Positions 42,038 to 52,374 are shown, counted from the first letter of the stretch. The stretch is 64,000 nucleotides of DNA from Marivibrio sp040218065 (GCF_040218065.1 NZ_JAVJQE010000009.1:1-64000); one strand, 5' to 3'. The notes: a model not told the origin generated them from the letters alone. A program made the numbers and translations.

Positions 42038-43099
42038 ATGGACGGCGGCGTCGCTCACACCGATCAGCAGCAGGACCGCGCGGGCCCTGAGGGGCAGGAC
42101 GCGCCGATCATCGATCCCTTCGGACGCTCGATCACCTATCTGCGCGTTTCGGTCACGGATCGCTGCGATTTCCGATGCGTCTACTGCATGTCCGAGGACA
42201 TGACGTTCCTGCCCAAGCAGGACGTTCTGTCGCTTGAAGAGTTGGATCGCGCCTGCTCCGCCTTCGTGCGGATGGGCGTCAAGAAGCTGCGGCTGACCGG
42301 CGGCGAGCCGCTGGTGCGCCGAAACATCATGTGGCTGATCGAACGGCTGGGCCGGCACCTGGAAACGGGCGCCTTGGAGGAGCTGACGCTCACCACCAAC
42401 GGCAGCCAGCTCTCCCGCTACGCCGACCAGCTTTACGCCGCGGGCGTGCGCCGGGTGAACGTCTCGCTGGATACGCTCAATCCCGACAAGTTCCTGGCGA
42501 TCACCCGCTGGGGCAAATACGACAAGGTGATGGAGGGGCTGGAGGCCGCCAAGCAGGCCGGCCTGCAGGTCAAGATCAACTGCGTCGCGCTTAAGGGCGT
42601 CAACGACGACGAGATTCACCGCCTGGTCGAATGGTGCGGCGAGGAGGGCTTCGACCTCACCTTCATCGAGGTCATGCCGATAGGCGACATCGGCAATGAG
42701 GAGCGCCTGGATCAGTACTGGCCGCTCACCATGGTGCGGGCCGAGCTCGCCAAGCGCTGGACGCTGAGCGACAGCGACTACGTCACCGGCGGGCCGGCGC
42801 GCTACGTCCATGTCGCGGAGACCGGCCGCAAGATCGGCTTCATCACGCCGCTGACCCATAATTTCTGCGAGAGCTGCAATCGGGTCCGCTTCACCTGCAC
42901 CGGCACGCTCTACATGTGTCTGGGCCAGGACGATGCGGCCGACCTGAAAACCCCGCTGCGCGCCAGCGGGGACGACGCCGACCTCGAAGAGGCGATCCGC
43001 GAGGCGATCAGCCGCAAGCCCAAGGGCCACGACTTCGTCATCGACCGCCGCCGCGGCGCCAAGTCCGTCGCCCGGCATATGAGCGTGACGGGGGGCTAG
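42038..43099 (+). CDS. moaA: GTP 3',8-cyclase (molybdopterin synthesis)
   Basis: A 353-residue radical-SAM enzyme that rearranges GTP in the first step of molybdenum-cofactor synthesis. The radical-SAM cluster ligands Cys43, Cys47 and Cys50 are in DRCDFRCVYC. The C-terminal second cluster shows CESC followed 13 residues later by Cys (NFCESCNRVRF to YMC). The essential Gly-Gly end (SVTGG) is present. The start has GTAGGAGA upstream at slightly long spacing; an earlier in-frame start would run through the promoter. It is divergent from fdhD. Together with fdhD and mobA it shows a molybdoenzyme, probably formate dehydrogenase, elsewhere in the genome. Confidence 0.96.
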   Translation: MDGGVAHTDQQQDRAGPEGQDAPIIDPFGRSITYLRVSVTDRCDFRCVYCMSEDMTFLPKQDVLSLEELDRACSAFVRMGVKKLRLTGGEPLVRRNIMWLIERLGRHLETGALEELTLTTNGSQLSRYADQLYAAGVRRVNVSLDTLNPDKFLAITRWGKYDKVMEGLEAAKQAGLQVKINCVALKGVNDDEIHRLVEWCGEEGFDLTFIEVMPIGDIGNEERLDQYWPLTMVRAELAKRWTLSDSDYVTGGPARYVHVAETGRKIGFITPLTHNFCESCNRVRFTCTGTLYMCLGQDDAADLKTPLRASGDDADLEEAIREAISRKPKGHDFVIDRRRGAKSVARHMSVTGG

Positions 43100-43171
43100 A
43101 GGCCCGCGGCCGGAGAGGGCCGAATCAAGGCCCGCTGACGCGTGTCCTTGCTGTCTTGGCGTCATAACACA

Positions 43172-43202
43172 CCGTCATCCCCGGGCTTGACCCGGGGATC
43201 TC
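43172..43202 (+). repeat. Left 31-bp inverted repeat of GIY-YIG unit
   Basis: Begins CCGTCATCCCC and ends GGGGATCTC. The reverse complement of the right copy matches 29 of 31 bases. It is itself a palindrome around CCCCGGGCTTGACCCGGGG. Confidence 0.85.
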
Positions 43203-43215
43203 AACCGCCCCTCTC

Positions 43216-43500
43216 CTACATAAGCCGATCGAAAAGATCCTCCCATTCCGGATTTTCTCTTTCGATCAGCGCGACCTTCCAAGCTCGCGACCAGTGCTTC
43301 CGGGTCTTCTCGCGCTGAATGGCGTTGCGGACCTCTTCAAACGGCTCGACGTGAACAAGATGTTTCAGGTTGTACTTCTTAGTGAAGCTGTCGACCTCGC
43401 CCGCCCGGTGTTGCCAGGCGCGCTGGGGCAGGTTCGTTGTGACGCCGACGTAGAGGAGTCCGTTCGGTTTGTTCGTCACAATGTAGAGACACGCCGGCAT
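43216..43500 (-). CDS. Small GIY-YIG nuclease-domain protein
   Basis: A 94-residue single-domain GIY-YIG protein of the UPF0213/YhbQ-like group. The GIY part reads LYIV (5-8), the YIG part YVG (17-19), the catalytic Arg27 is in LPQRAWQH, and the metal-binding Glu64 is in IQREKTRKHW. Every expected active-site residue is present, so it could cut or resolve DNA. Its distinctive setting is the near-perfect inverted repeat pair just outside both ends, 13 bases after its stop and 42 bases before its start. Function is unknown; these proteins occur in several copies in many alphaproteobacteria. Confidence 0.85.
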   Translation of the reverse strand: MPACLYIVTNKPNGLLYVGVTTNLPQRAWQHRAGEVDSFTKKYNLKHLVHVEPFEEVRNAIQREKTRKHWSRAWKVALIERENPEWEDLFDRLM

Positions 43501-43542
43501 GCGTGCAGTCTGCCGATCGGCAGGGTGCAGAGCGCGTTGTAT

Positions 43543-43573
43543 GAGATCCCCGGGTCATGCCTGGGGATGACGG
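43543..43573 (-). repeat. Right 31-bp inverted repeat of GIY-YIG unit
   Basis: Reverse-complement copy of the left repeat with two differences (positions 12 and 16 of the unit). The outer ends are GTCATCCC, as in the other palindromic repeats of the window. Confidence 0.85.
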
Positions 43574-43597
43574 TCCCGCTCCCTTAGGAAGGCCCCC

Positions 43598-44092
43598 TCA
43601 CAGATCCCGGCGCAGCAGCACCACCGACTTGGCGCCCCCTTCGGTCTCCTGCTCGCCGACGGGCCGGAAGCCGAGGCCTTCGTGGAAGGCCATGGAGCCG
43701 GGGTTGGGCGGGCGGCTGTTGACCTCGCAGCCGACGAAGGCGTAGCGGCCGGCCATGTCGGCGAACAGATCCTCGTAGAGCCGCCGGCCGACCCCGAGGC
43801 GGCGCGCGCGCTCATGAACCATGATCCGGTCCATATAGACGAAATCCGCGTAATGGCGGCTGAACCAGGCGTAGTTCAGGCTGCCGTAGTCCGCGTCCGG
43901 CCCGAAGGCGACCATGACGCCGGCCGGCAGATCGTCGACCCAGGCGCCTTTAGCGTAGGCGGCCGCGTCAATCAGCCGGGCGAGCTCCGCTTTCGGCAGC
44001 GAATTCACCTCCGGCACGCAGGCCTCGTTGAGATCGAAATACCAGTCGACGTCATCGACCGGGTCGAGCGGCTTCAGGATGATCTCGGCCAT
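43598..44092 (-). CDS. GNAT-family N-acetyltransferase
   Basis: A 164-residue single-domain acetyltransferase: IILKPLDPVDDVDWYFDLNEACVPEVN at the N terminus, FVYMDRIMVHERARRLGVGRRLYEDLFADMAG (acetyl-CoA loop RRLGVGRR), VGCEVNSRPPNPGSMAFHEGLGFRPVGEQ (the N-x-x-S...F-H-E-x-L-G-F end of the fold). The acceptor is unknown. It lies 14 bases downstream of the MoxR gene on the same strand. Confidence 0.85.
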   Translation of the reverse strand: MAEIILKPLDPVDDVDWYFDLNEACVPEVNSLPKAELARLIDAAAYAKGAWVDDLPAGVMVAFGPDADYGSLNYAWFSRHYADFVYMDRIMVHERARRLGVGRRLYEDLFADMAGRYAFVGCEVNSRPPNPGSMAFHEGLGFRPVGEQETEGGAKSVVLLRRDL

Positions 44093-44106
44093 GACGCCCG
44101 CCCCCG

Positions 44107-44958
44107 TCAGCCGCGGCCCGCCTCGCGCCGGGCCATGAAGGCCAGACGCTCGAACAGATGCACGTCCTGTTCATTCTTGAGGAGCGCGCCGTGCAGCGGC
44201 GGAATCGCCTTGGTCGGATCGCTTTCGCGCAGCACCGAAGGATCGACGTCCTCCGCCATCAGGAGCTTGATCCAGTCGAGCAGCTCGGAGGTCGACGGCC
44301 GCTTCTTCAGCCCCTTCACCTCGCGCAGCTCAAAGAAAAGGCCGAGCGCTTCCTTGAGCAGCCGCTTCTTCAGCTCGGGGAAATGCACCTCGACGATCTG
44401 CGCCATCGTCTCGGCGTCGGGGAAGCGGATGTAGTGGAAAAAGCAGCGCCGCAGAAAGGCGTCCGGGAGCTCCTTCTCATTGTTCGACGTGATGATGACG
44501 ATCGGCCGGTTCTCGGCGCGCACCACCTCGCCGGTCTCGTAGACATGGAACTCCATCCGATCGAGCTCCAGCAGCAGATCGTTCGGGAACTCGATGTCCG
44601 CTTTGTCGATCTCGTCGATCAGCAGAACCGGCGCGGGCGTCGTGGTGAAGGCCTCCCACAGCTTGCCGCGCACGATGTAGTTGGCGATGTCGTGCACCCG
44701 CTCGTCGCCCAGCTGGCTGTCGCGCAGGCGGCTGACGGCGTCGTACTCGTAAAGGCCCTGCTGCGCCTTGGTGGTGGATTTGACGTGCCACTGGATCAGC
44801 GGCCGGTCGAGGGCGCGCGCGATCTCCGCCGCCAACTGCGTCTTGCCGGTGCCGGGCTCGCCCTTCACCAGCAGCGGGCGCTCCAACGTCACCGCCGCAT
44901 TGACCGCGGCGGAAAGATCCTCGGAGGCGACGTAGGAGTCGGTGCCGGTGAAACGCAT
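44107..44958 (-). CDS. MoxR-family AAA ATPase
   Basis: A 283-residue MoxR-type AAA+ ATPase. Walker A GEPGTGKT at 33-40, Walker B LLIDEID from 112, and sensor regions in VIITSNNEKELPDAFLRRCFFHYI. MoxR proteins act as chaperones that insert metals or assemble complexes, nearly always with a von Willebrand A (CoxE/YeaD-like) partner encoded next door. That partner is absent here: a GNAT gene follows. Start: ATG before RFTGTDSYV; a longer frame upstream is non-family. Confidence 0.9.
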   Translation of the reverse strand: MRFTGTDSYVASEDLSAAVNAAVTLERPLLVKGEPGTGKTQLAAEIARALDRPLIQWHVKSTTKAQQGLYEYDAVSRLRDSQLGDERVHDIANYIVRGKLWEAFTTTPAPVLLIDEIDKADIEFPNDLLLELDRMEFHVYETGEVVRAENRPIVIITSNNEKELPDAFLRRCFFHYIRFPDAETMAQIVEVHFPELKKRLLKEALGLFFELREVKGLKKRPSTSELLDWIKLLMAEDVDPSVLRESDPTKAIPPLHGALLKNEQDVHLFERLAFMARREAGRG

Positions 44959-45089
44959 GGGGCCGTCCTTCCGCTCGGGGCTAAACCTTGAGATCGCGCG
45001 GAAGGTACGGCGACAGCGCCGGGGCGGCAAGCGCCCGGGCGCGCTTTCCGAGCGCGGCCGGGTCTTGAAGGACGAGGGCGAAGAGGGAC

Positions 45090-46487
45090 TTATTCCGCCG
45101 CCTTCGACGCCTCGGCCCGACGGGTCGGTTCGCGCATGGTGACGAACTCCTCCGCGCTGGTCGGGTGGATGCCGACGGTGCTGTCGAAGTCCGCCTTCGT
45201 CGCGCCGGCCCGGAAGGCGACGGCGAAGCCTTGCGCGATCTCGCCCGCCTCGGGGCCGACCATGTGCAGGCCGACGACGCGGTCGGACTTGGGCTCGACC
45301 AGCAGCTTCATCAGCGCCTTTTCCTGATTGCCGCTCAGCGTGTTCTTCATCGGCCGGAAGCTCGCCTGATAGACGTCGACGGCGCCGTATTCGGCGACCG
45401 CCTCGGCCTCGCTCAACCCGACGCTGCCGATCGGCGGATGGCTGAAGACGGCGCTCGGGATGTCGCGATAGTCCATCTTGCGGCTCTGCCCGGCGAAGGT
45501 GTTGAAGGCGAAGACCATTCCCTCGCCGATCGCGACCGGGGTCAGCTGCACCCGGTCGATCACGTCGCCGATGGCGTAGACGCTCGACGCGGTGGTCCGA
45601 TAATCGTCGTCGACCTTGATCGCGCCCTTGGCGTCGGTCTCGACGCCCGCCGCCTCGAGGCCCAGCCCGTCCGTGTTGGGCGAGCGGCCGATGGCGTAGA
45701 GGATAAGGTCGGTCTCAAGCGTCTCGCCGCCCGAGAGATGGGCGACCAGCGTGCCGTCCTCACGTTTCTCCGTCTTCTCGATGATCGTGTTGAAGCGCAG
45801 ATCCACGCCCTTCTTGCGCATCTCTTCAGCCAGGTGCGCGCGCACGTCGTCGTCGAAGCCGCGCAGGAACATATCGCCGCGATAAAGCTGCGTCGTCTCG
45901 ACGCCGAGGCCGTGCAGGATGCCCGCGAACTCGACCGCGATGTAGCCCCCGCCGGCGACGATCGCGCGCTTCGGCAGCTCGTCCAAATAGAACATGTCGT
46001 CGGAGACGACGCCGTACTCCGCCCCCGGTTCGGACGGGCGGTTCGGCCGCCCGCCGACGGCGATCAGGATCCGTTCGGCCGTCACCGTCTCGCCGCCCAC
46101 GTCGAGCGTGTGGGCGTCGACCAACGTGGCGCGCGCATTGTAGAGCGTGACGCCGGCGTTCGAGAGCAGCTTTTCATAGATGCCGTTGAGGCGCTCGATC
46201 TCGGCCGTCTTGTTGTCGCGCAGAGTCGGCCAGTCGAAGCGGGGCGCGCCCACCGTCCAGCCGTAGCCGGCGGCGTCCTTCACCTCGTCCGGGACATGGG
46301 CGGCGTAGGTGAAGAGCTTTTTCGGCACGCAGCCCACATTGACGCAGGTCCCGCCGAGAAAACGCTCCTCGGCGATGGCGACGCGCGCGCCGTTGGCGGA
46401 CGACATCCGCGCCGCCCGCACGCCGCCGGAGCCGGCGCCGATGACGAAGAGGTCGTAGTCGTAGGAATGGCTCGCGGTGTCGCTCAT
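45090..46487 (-). CDS. gor: Glutathione-disulfide reductase
   Basis: A 465-residue FAD-dependent oxidoreductase that keeps glutathione reduced with NADPH. FAD-binding GAGSGG at 17-22, redox-active Cys48 and Cys53 in GGTCVNVGCVPKKL, NADPH-binding AGGGYIAVEFAG, the second FAD motif VYAIGDV, and the C-terminal catalytic His in GIHPTSAEEFVTM. This last motif is typical of GR, not dihydrolipoamide dehydrogenase. Monocistronic, divergent from the 2Fe-2S gene. Confidence 0.95.
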   Translation of the reverse strand: MSDTASHSYDYDLFVIGAGSGGVRAARMSSANGARVAIAEERFLGGTCVNVGCVPKKLFTYAAHVPDEVKDAAGYGWTVGAPRFDWPTLRDNKTAEIERLNGIYEKLLSNAGVTLYNARATLVDAHTLDVGGETVTAERILIAVGGRPNRPSEPGAEYGVVSDDMFYLDELPKRAIVAGGGYIAVEFAGILHGLGVETTQLYRGDMFLRGFDDDVRAHLAEEMRKKGVDLRFNTIIEKTEKREDGTLVAHLSGGETLETDLILYAIGRSPNTDGLGLEAAGVETDAKGAIKVDDDYRTTASSVYAIGDVIDRVQLTPVAIGEGMVFAFNTFAGQSRKMDYRDIPSAVFSHPPIGSVGLSEAEAVAEYGAVDVYQASFRPMKNTLSGNQEKALMKLLVEPKSDRVVGLHMVGPEAGEIAQGFAVAFRAGATKADFDSTVGIHPTSAEEFVTMREPTRRAEASKAAE

Positions 46488-46663
46488 CGTTCCATGCTCC
46501 TTGACCGGGGTGATCGGGCGGTGATCCTAACGGGCGCAAGCCGTGCCGGAAACGCCCTGCGGCCCGATTTTTGCTGACGCTACCGGCTGTCTGCCGCTTA
46601 GATGGGCCTATATGCCGGAACGGCAAGCCCCGGCGATGGGCTAATGATTTGTGACGGATTCGC

Positions 46664-47029
46664 ATGGCTGACGGCCCAAAAACCGCTGATCGAGACGATG
46701 TGGAAGAGGCGACCTATGATACGCTGCGCGTTTGCGTGAATTTCCGCGCGGGCGACATGCTGCCCTCATGCGGCGCGCGGGGCTCGAAGGAGTTGGCCGC
46801 GGCCCTCGACGCCGCACAACCGGACGCGGCGCCGAACCTCAAGATCCAGAAGGTGCATTGTCTGGGGCGCTGCCATCTGGGCCCGGCGCTGCGTCTCTCG
46901 CCGCGCGGACCGCACCTAGTCGGCGTCGCTCCGTCGGACGCGCAATGGGTCCTGGACCGGATCGCGGTCGGCGACGTCGCGGCCCTCGTCGCCGCCTATC
47001 CCGATCCGCTGGCGGAGGAGCGGGGATGA
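46664..47029 (+). CDS. Thioredoxin-like [2Fe-2S] ferredoxin domain protein
   Basis: A 121-residue protein of the (2Fe-2S) ferredoxin/COG3411 type. The cluster cysteines appear as CVNFRAGDMLPSC in the N-terminal half and CLGRC followed by HLGPALRLSP in the C-terminal half, the two pairs expected of thioredoxin-like ferredoxins. The partner is unknown. Its stop overlaps the next start in an ATGA, so the two proteins are made together. Confidence 0.8.
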   Translation: MADGPKTADRDDVEEATYDTLRVCVNFRAGDMLPSCGARGSKELAAALDAAQPDAAPNLKIQKVHCLGRCHLGPALRLSPRGPHLVGVAPSDAQWVLDRIAVGDVAALVAAYPDPLAEERG

Positions 47030-47469
47030 CCCGCGCCGCTGCGCTCGCTGCGCTGACGCTGGCGCTGGTCCTCGCCGTCGGGCCGGCGGCGGCGCAGACC
47101 GCCCCTTTGCGAAACGACCAAGGGAAACAGATCCCGCGCCTGTCCGCGCCGGAGCCGCACGAGATCCCCGATTTCGATCGGTTGGGCACGCGCGTGCTGG
47201 CCGGCGTCGACGCCGCCCGCCTTCGCGAGAGCCTGTCGCGGCCGCTGTCGGCCGCCTGCTCCATCGATCGCTTCAACCAAGCGCGCCGCGGGCGCTACTT
47301 CCTTGACCTGCGCATGCCCGACGGCGAGGTGAAGCGCTTCGGCTTCGCCGGCTCCAACGGCCTCAACCTGCGCGACCCGAAAGGCCTCGCGGCCCAGAAC
47401 CAGGGCTATCTCTTCGAGCTCGACGGCACCAGCGAGTGCAAGGTCTACGTGACGCCGGTGACGTGGTGA
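47026..47469 (+). CDS. Small secreted protein of unknown function
   Basis: A 147-residue protein with a signal peptide (ALAALTLALVLAVGPAAAQT, cleavage after AAA or AAAQ). The mature part contains two Cys (SAACSIDRF and TSECKVYV) that could form a disulfide, and a beta-rich stretch FLDLRMPDGEVKRFGFAGSNGLNLRDP. I do not recognise a family. It is translationally coupled to the 2Fe-2S protein gene, although one product is exported and the other cytoplasmic. Confidence 0.7.
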   Translation: MTRAAALAALTLALVLAVGPAAAQTAPLRNDQGKQIPRLSAPEPHEIPDFDRLGTRVLAGVDAARLRESLSRPLSAACSIDRFNQARRGRYFLDLRMPDGEVKRFGFAGSNGLNLRDPKGLAAQNQGYLFELDGTSECKVYVTPVTW

Positions 47470-47533
47470 GGGCGGGCGGCGGTCCGGCCGACGCTCCCGG
47501 TCGGCCGTCGTCAAGTCAGTCTGTCGTTTGGGA

Positions 47534-47673
47534 AGCCCCGCGAAAGCGGGCGCCTGTTTTTCCGCTTCGGGAAGCATGTCATCCCGGGCGGCCGTTAGGC
47601 CGATCCGGGATCTCGCGAGAGGCGCTTCGACATCGAGATTCCGGCTCTCCGCTGCGCGTCGGCCGGGATGACG
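47534..47673. repeat. Palindromic repeats downstream of the secreted protein
   Basis: First a CCCCGCGAAAGCGGG hairpin (47536-47550), then a 95-base element bounded by GTCATCCCGG (from 47578) and CCGGGATGAC (to 47672), with an inner GGCCG/CGGCC pair and GATCCGGGATCTCG. It shares its ends with the repeats at 26.97 and 43.17-43.57 kb. No gene is seen in this stretch. Confidence 0.75.
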
Positions 47674-47709
47674 GCCTGTCGCCGTGATGAAAGCGGCGCG
47701 CAGCGCCCC

Positions 47710-48948
47710 TCACGTCACCGCCGCGCGCTTCTGGAATCGCGGCTCTTTCCAGCGGCCGGTCTCAAGGATGTCGGCCAAACGGTCGACCGCCTCGACGACG
47801 TCGGCGTAGCCCAGATAGAGCGGCGCGAAGCCGAAGCGCAGGATGTCGGGGCTGCGGAAGTCGCCGATGACGCCGGCGGCGATCAGCGCCTGCATGATCG
47901 GGTAGCCGTCGGCGTGGCGGAAGGCGACCTGAGAGCCGCGCTCGGCCGCCACGCGCGGGCTGGCGAGCGTGAGCCCGTGGCCGGCGCAGAGCGTCTCCGC
48001 CGCCTCGACGAAAAGGTCGGTCAGCGCCTCGCTCTTGGCGCGGACGGCGGCGAGGTCGGCCTCCTCCGCGATCTCCAGGCCCGCCTCCATCGCGCGGAGC
48101 GAAAGGATCGGCTGGGTGCCGCACAGCATGCGGCGGATTCCGGGATCGCCGTCATAGTCCGGCGCGAAGGCGAAGGGCGCGGCGTGCCCCCACCAGCCGG
48201 ACAAGGGCTGGCGCATGCGGCCGTGATGCTTGGTCGCCGCCGCGACGAAGGCCGGCGCCCCCGGCCCGCCGTTCAGGTATTTGTAGCTGCACCCCACCGC
48301 GAAGTCGGCGCCGGACCCGGCGAAGTCCACCGGCATGACGCCCGCGCTGTGGCACAGGTCCCAGACGACCAGCGCGCCGACGGCGTGCGCCGCCGCGGTC
48401 ACGGCCGCCACGTCGCGCCGCGCCCCGCTGCGGTAATCCACCTGATTCACCAGCAGCACGGCGACGCGGTCGTCCAGCAGGTATTCAAGCGTCGGTCCCC
48501 CGGCCTCCGCCCGGCGGATCTCCAGATCCGGCCGCAGGCTCCTGATCCCCTCCAGGATGTAGAGGTCGGTCGGAAAGCCGTCGCCTTCCGCCACGATGAC
48601 GGGCCGGTCGGGATTGAGCGCCAGCGCCGCCTGCACGGCCTTGAAGATGTTGATCGAGGTGCTGTCGCAGACGACGGTCTCGCCTTCGGCCGCGCCGATC
48701 AGCCGGCCGATCCGGGCGCCCAGCCGGTCGGTCAGCGTGAACCAGTCGGCCTCGTTCCAGCTGCGGATCAGGCCTTGGGCCCATTCCGCCTCGGCCGCGG
48801 TGCGCAGCGCGTCCAGCGCCGCCTTCGGGGCGGGTCCCAGCGAATTGCCGTCGAGATAGATCTCTCCCGCGGGCAGGATGAAGCGGTCGCGAAAGCCGGC
48901 CAGCGGATCGGCGGCGTCGAGCGCGCGCACGGCCTCGAGATCACGCAC
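47710..48948 (-). CDS. kynU: Kynureninase
   Basis: A 412-residue PLP enzyme that cleaves kynurenine to anthranilate and alanine in tryptophan breakdown. The PLP lysine is Lys223 in CSYKYLNGGPGAPAF; Asp197 in VVWDLCHSAG holds the cofactor ring nitrogen. N-terminal YLDGNSLGP and WFTLTDRLGARIGRLIGA, and C-terminal DILRFGFAPLYLGYADV, are family signatures. No other kynurenine-pathway gene is adjacent. It lies 15 bases downstream of the glmS stop, so it may ride on the glmU-glmS transcript. Confidence 0.95.
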   Translation of the reverse strand: MRDLEAVRALDAADPLAGFRDRFILPAGEIYLDGNSLGPAPKAALDALRTAAEAEWAQGLIRSWNEADWFTLTDRLGARIGRLIGAAEGETVVCDSTSINIFKAVQAALALNPDRPVIVAEGDGFPTDLYILEGIRSLRPDLEIRRAEAGGPTLEYLLDDRVAVLLVNQVDYRSGARRDVAAVTAAAHAVGALVVWDLCHSAGVMPVDFAGSGADFAVGCSYKYLNGGPGAPAFVAAATKHHGRMRQPLSGWWGHAAPFAFAPDYDGDPGIRRMLCGTQPILSLRAMEAGLEIAEEADLAAVRAKSEALTDLFVEAAETLCAGHGLTLASPRVAAERGSQVAFRHADGYPIMQALIAAGVIGDFRSPDILRFGFAPLYLGYADVVEAVDRLADILETGRWKEPRFQKRAAVT

Positions 48949-48963
48949 GGCCCGCCCCTTCCC

Positions 48964-50802
<1,839 letters not shown>

Positions 50803-50806
50803 ACCG

Positions 50807-52201
50807 TCACTCGCCTTTCTTGCGCGCCGCTTTTTCGGCCGACTTGCGTTCCGCCAAGCGCTTTCCGCCGCCCGCCACGGTCGTCTGCGCGCCGCGCGCG
50901 ACGGTCAGCGCGTCGGCCGGCACGTCCTGCGTGACGGTCGAGCCGGCGCCGACCACCGCGCCCGCGCCGATTTCAACCGGCGCCACAAGCGCCGTATTGG
51001 AGCCGATGAAGGCCTTCGGTCCGATGATCGTGCGATGCTTCAGATAGCCGTCGTAGTTGCAGGTGATCGTCCCGGCGCCGATGTTCGCCCCCTCGCCCAC
51101 CGCGGCGTCGCCTAGATAGGTCAGGTGATTGGCCTTGGCCCCGGGGGCGAGCGTCGCATTCTTAACCTCGACGAAATTGCCGATCCGCGCGCCCTCGCCG
51201 ATATCCGCGCCAGGGCGCAGGCGGGCGTAGGGGCCGACCTCCGCGCCGGCTTTCACGACGCAGCCCTCAAGATGACTGAAGGGCTTGATCGACGCCCCCG
51301 CTTCGACCCGCACGCCGGGACCGAAGACGACGTTCTGCCCCACCGTCACGTCCCGATCGAGGATCGTGTCCCAGCTGAACCAGACGCTTGCGGGATCGCT
51401 CAGAACGGCGCCCTCTTCGGCCATCGCATGCAGCCGGCGCGCGCGTTGCCAACGCGCCTCGGCGTCGGCGAGATCGACCTTGCTGTCGACCCCGAGAAGT
51501 TCGTCCTCCGAGGCGCGAATCGCGGCGCAGGAGAGCCCCTCGGCGCGCGCCAGCCCGACCACGTCGGTCAGATAATACTCGCCCTTGGCGTTTTGGTTGT
51601 CGATGCGCTCGATCAACGCCCAGGCCCGCGCCGCGTCCAACGCCATGACGCCGGAATTGCACAGACGGACGGCGCGCTCCGCCTCGCTCGCGTCGCGATG
51701 CTCCACGATACGAATGAGGGCGCCCGTCTCGTCGGTGATCAGGCGGCCGTAGCCCGTGGGATCCTCCGCCTCGAAGCCCAAAACCACCACCGCGGCCCCG
51801 CCCTCGCGGGTCGCCGCCATGTCCGCCAACGTCTCCGGGCGGATGAAGGGGGTGTCGCCGAACAGGACGAACAACGTGCCGCGCCCGAAATCGCGCAGCG
51901 CCTCGCGCGCCGCCTTCACCGCGTCGGCCGTCCCAAGGCGTTCGCGCTGAACCGCGATCTCGGCGGGCGCCACCGCCGCGCCGACGCTCTCCGCCATCTC
52001 AGGGCCGACCACCACGACGCGACGCTCCGCCTCCAGGGGGGCGACGGCGTCGAGGACGTAAAGGATCATCGGCCGCCCCGCCAAAGGCTGGAGCACCTTC
52101 GGTCGGTCCGACTTCATGCGCGTGCCGAGCCCCGCGCCGAGAAGCACGGCGGCGACGGGTTCGCTCAACGCGGCGGGATCGAACTTGACCGGATCGGACA
52201 T
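50807..52201 (-). CDS. glmU: Bifunctional UDP-GlcNAc pyrophosphorylase / GlcN-1-P acetyltransferase
   Basis: A 464-residue two-domain enzyme completing UDP-GlcNAc synthesis. The N-terminal nucleotidyltransferase starts LLGAGLGTRMKSDRPKVLQPLAG (the usual His after KVL is Gln) and contains FVLFGDTPFI. From about residue 250 a left-handed beta helix of hexapeptide turns begins (VVFGPGVRVEAGASIKPFSHL), with acetyltransferase residues in RLRPGADIGEGARIGNFVEVKN and GDAAVGEGANIGAGTITCNYDG. The C-terminal ~30 residues are basic. It precedes glmS by four bases, a dedicated amino-sugar operon. Confidence 0.97.
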   Translation of the reverse strand: MSDPVKFDPAALSEPVAAVLLGAGLGTRMKSDRPKVLQPLAGRPMILYVLDAVAPLEAERRVVVVGPEMAESVGAAVAPAEIAVQRERLGTADAVKAAREALRDFGRGTLFVLFGDTPFIRPETLADMAATREGGAAVVVLGFEAEDPTGYGRLITDETGALIRIVEHRDASEAERAVRLCNSGVMALDAARAWALIERIDNQNAKGEYYLTDVVGLARAEGLSCAAIRASEDELLGVDSKVDLADAEARWQRARRLHAMAEEGAVLSDPASVWFSWDTILDRDVTVGQNVVFGPGVRVEAGASIKPFSHLEGCVVKAGAEVGPYARLRPGADIGEGARIGNFVEVKNATLAPGAKANHLTYLGDAAVGEGANIGAGTITCNYDGYLKHRTIIGPKAFIGSNTALVAPVEIGAGAVVGAGSTVTQDVPADALTVARGAQTTVAGGGKRLAERKSAEKAARKKGE

Positions 52202-52349
52202 CCGTTGGGCGGGCTCCGCGAGAGGGCGAGGCGACGGGCCGACGGCTGGCGCTCACGCGGGCGTCGAGGCGGCCGTCAGCCTGTTGTGGAACGGCGCAGA
52301 CCCTGCCACAGGCCGCCCTTCGCGCCAAGTCACAAGCTGTTTCGATCCA

Positions 52350-52374
52350 TTGCGATTTGTTGCGATTTGTTGCG
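52350..52374. repeat. Direct 10-bp repeats upstream of glmU
   Basis: Two and a half copies of TTGCGATTTG in tandem, an AT-rich island about 150 bases before the glmU start. A ten-base period puts copies on one face of the helix, as for a protein-binding array; the function is not known. Confidence 0.5.

Noticed and set aside
43172..43573. Classical insertion sequence or transposon
   Set aside because: No DDE or HUH transposase and no recognisable target duplication; recorded instead as a repeat-framed GIY-YIG unit.
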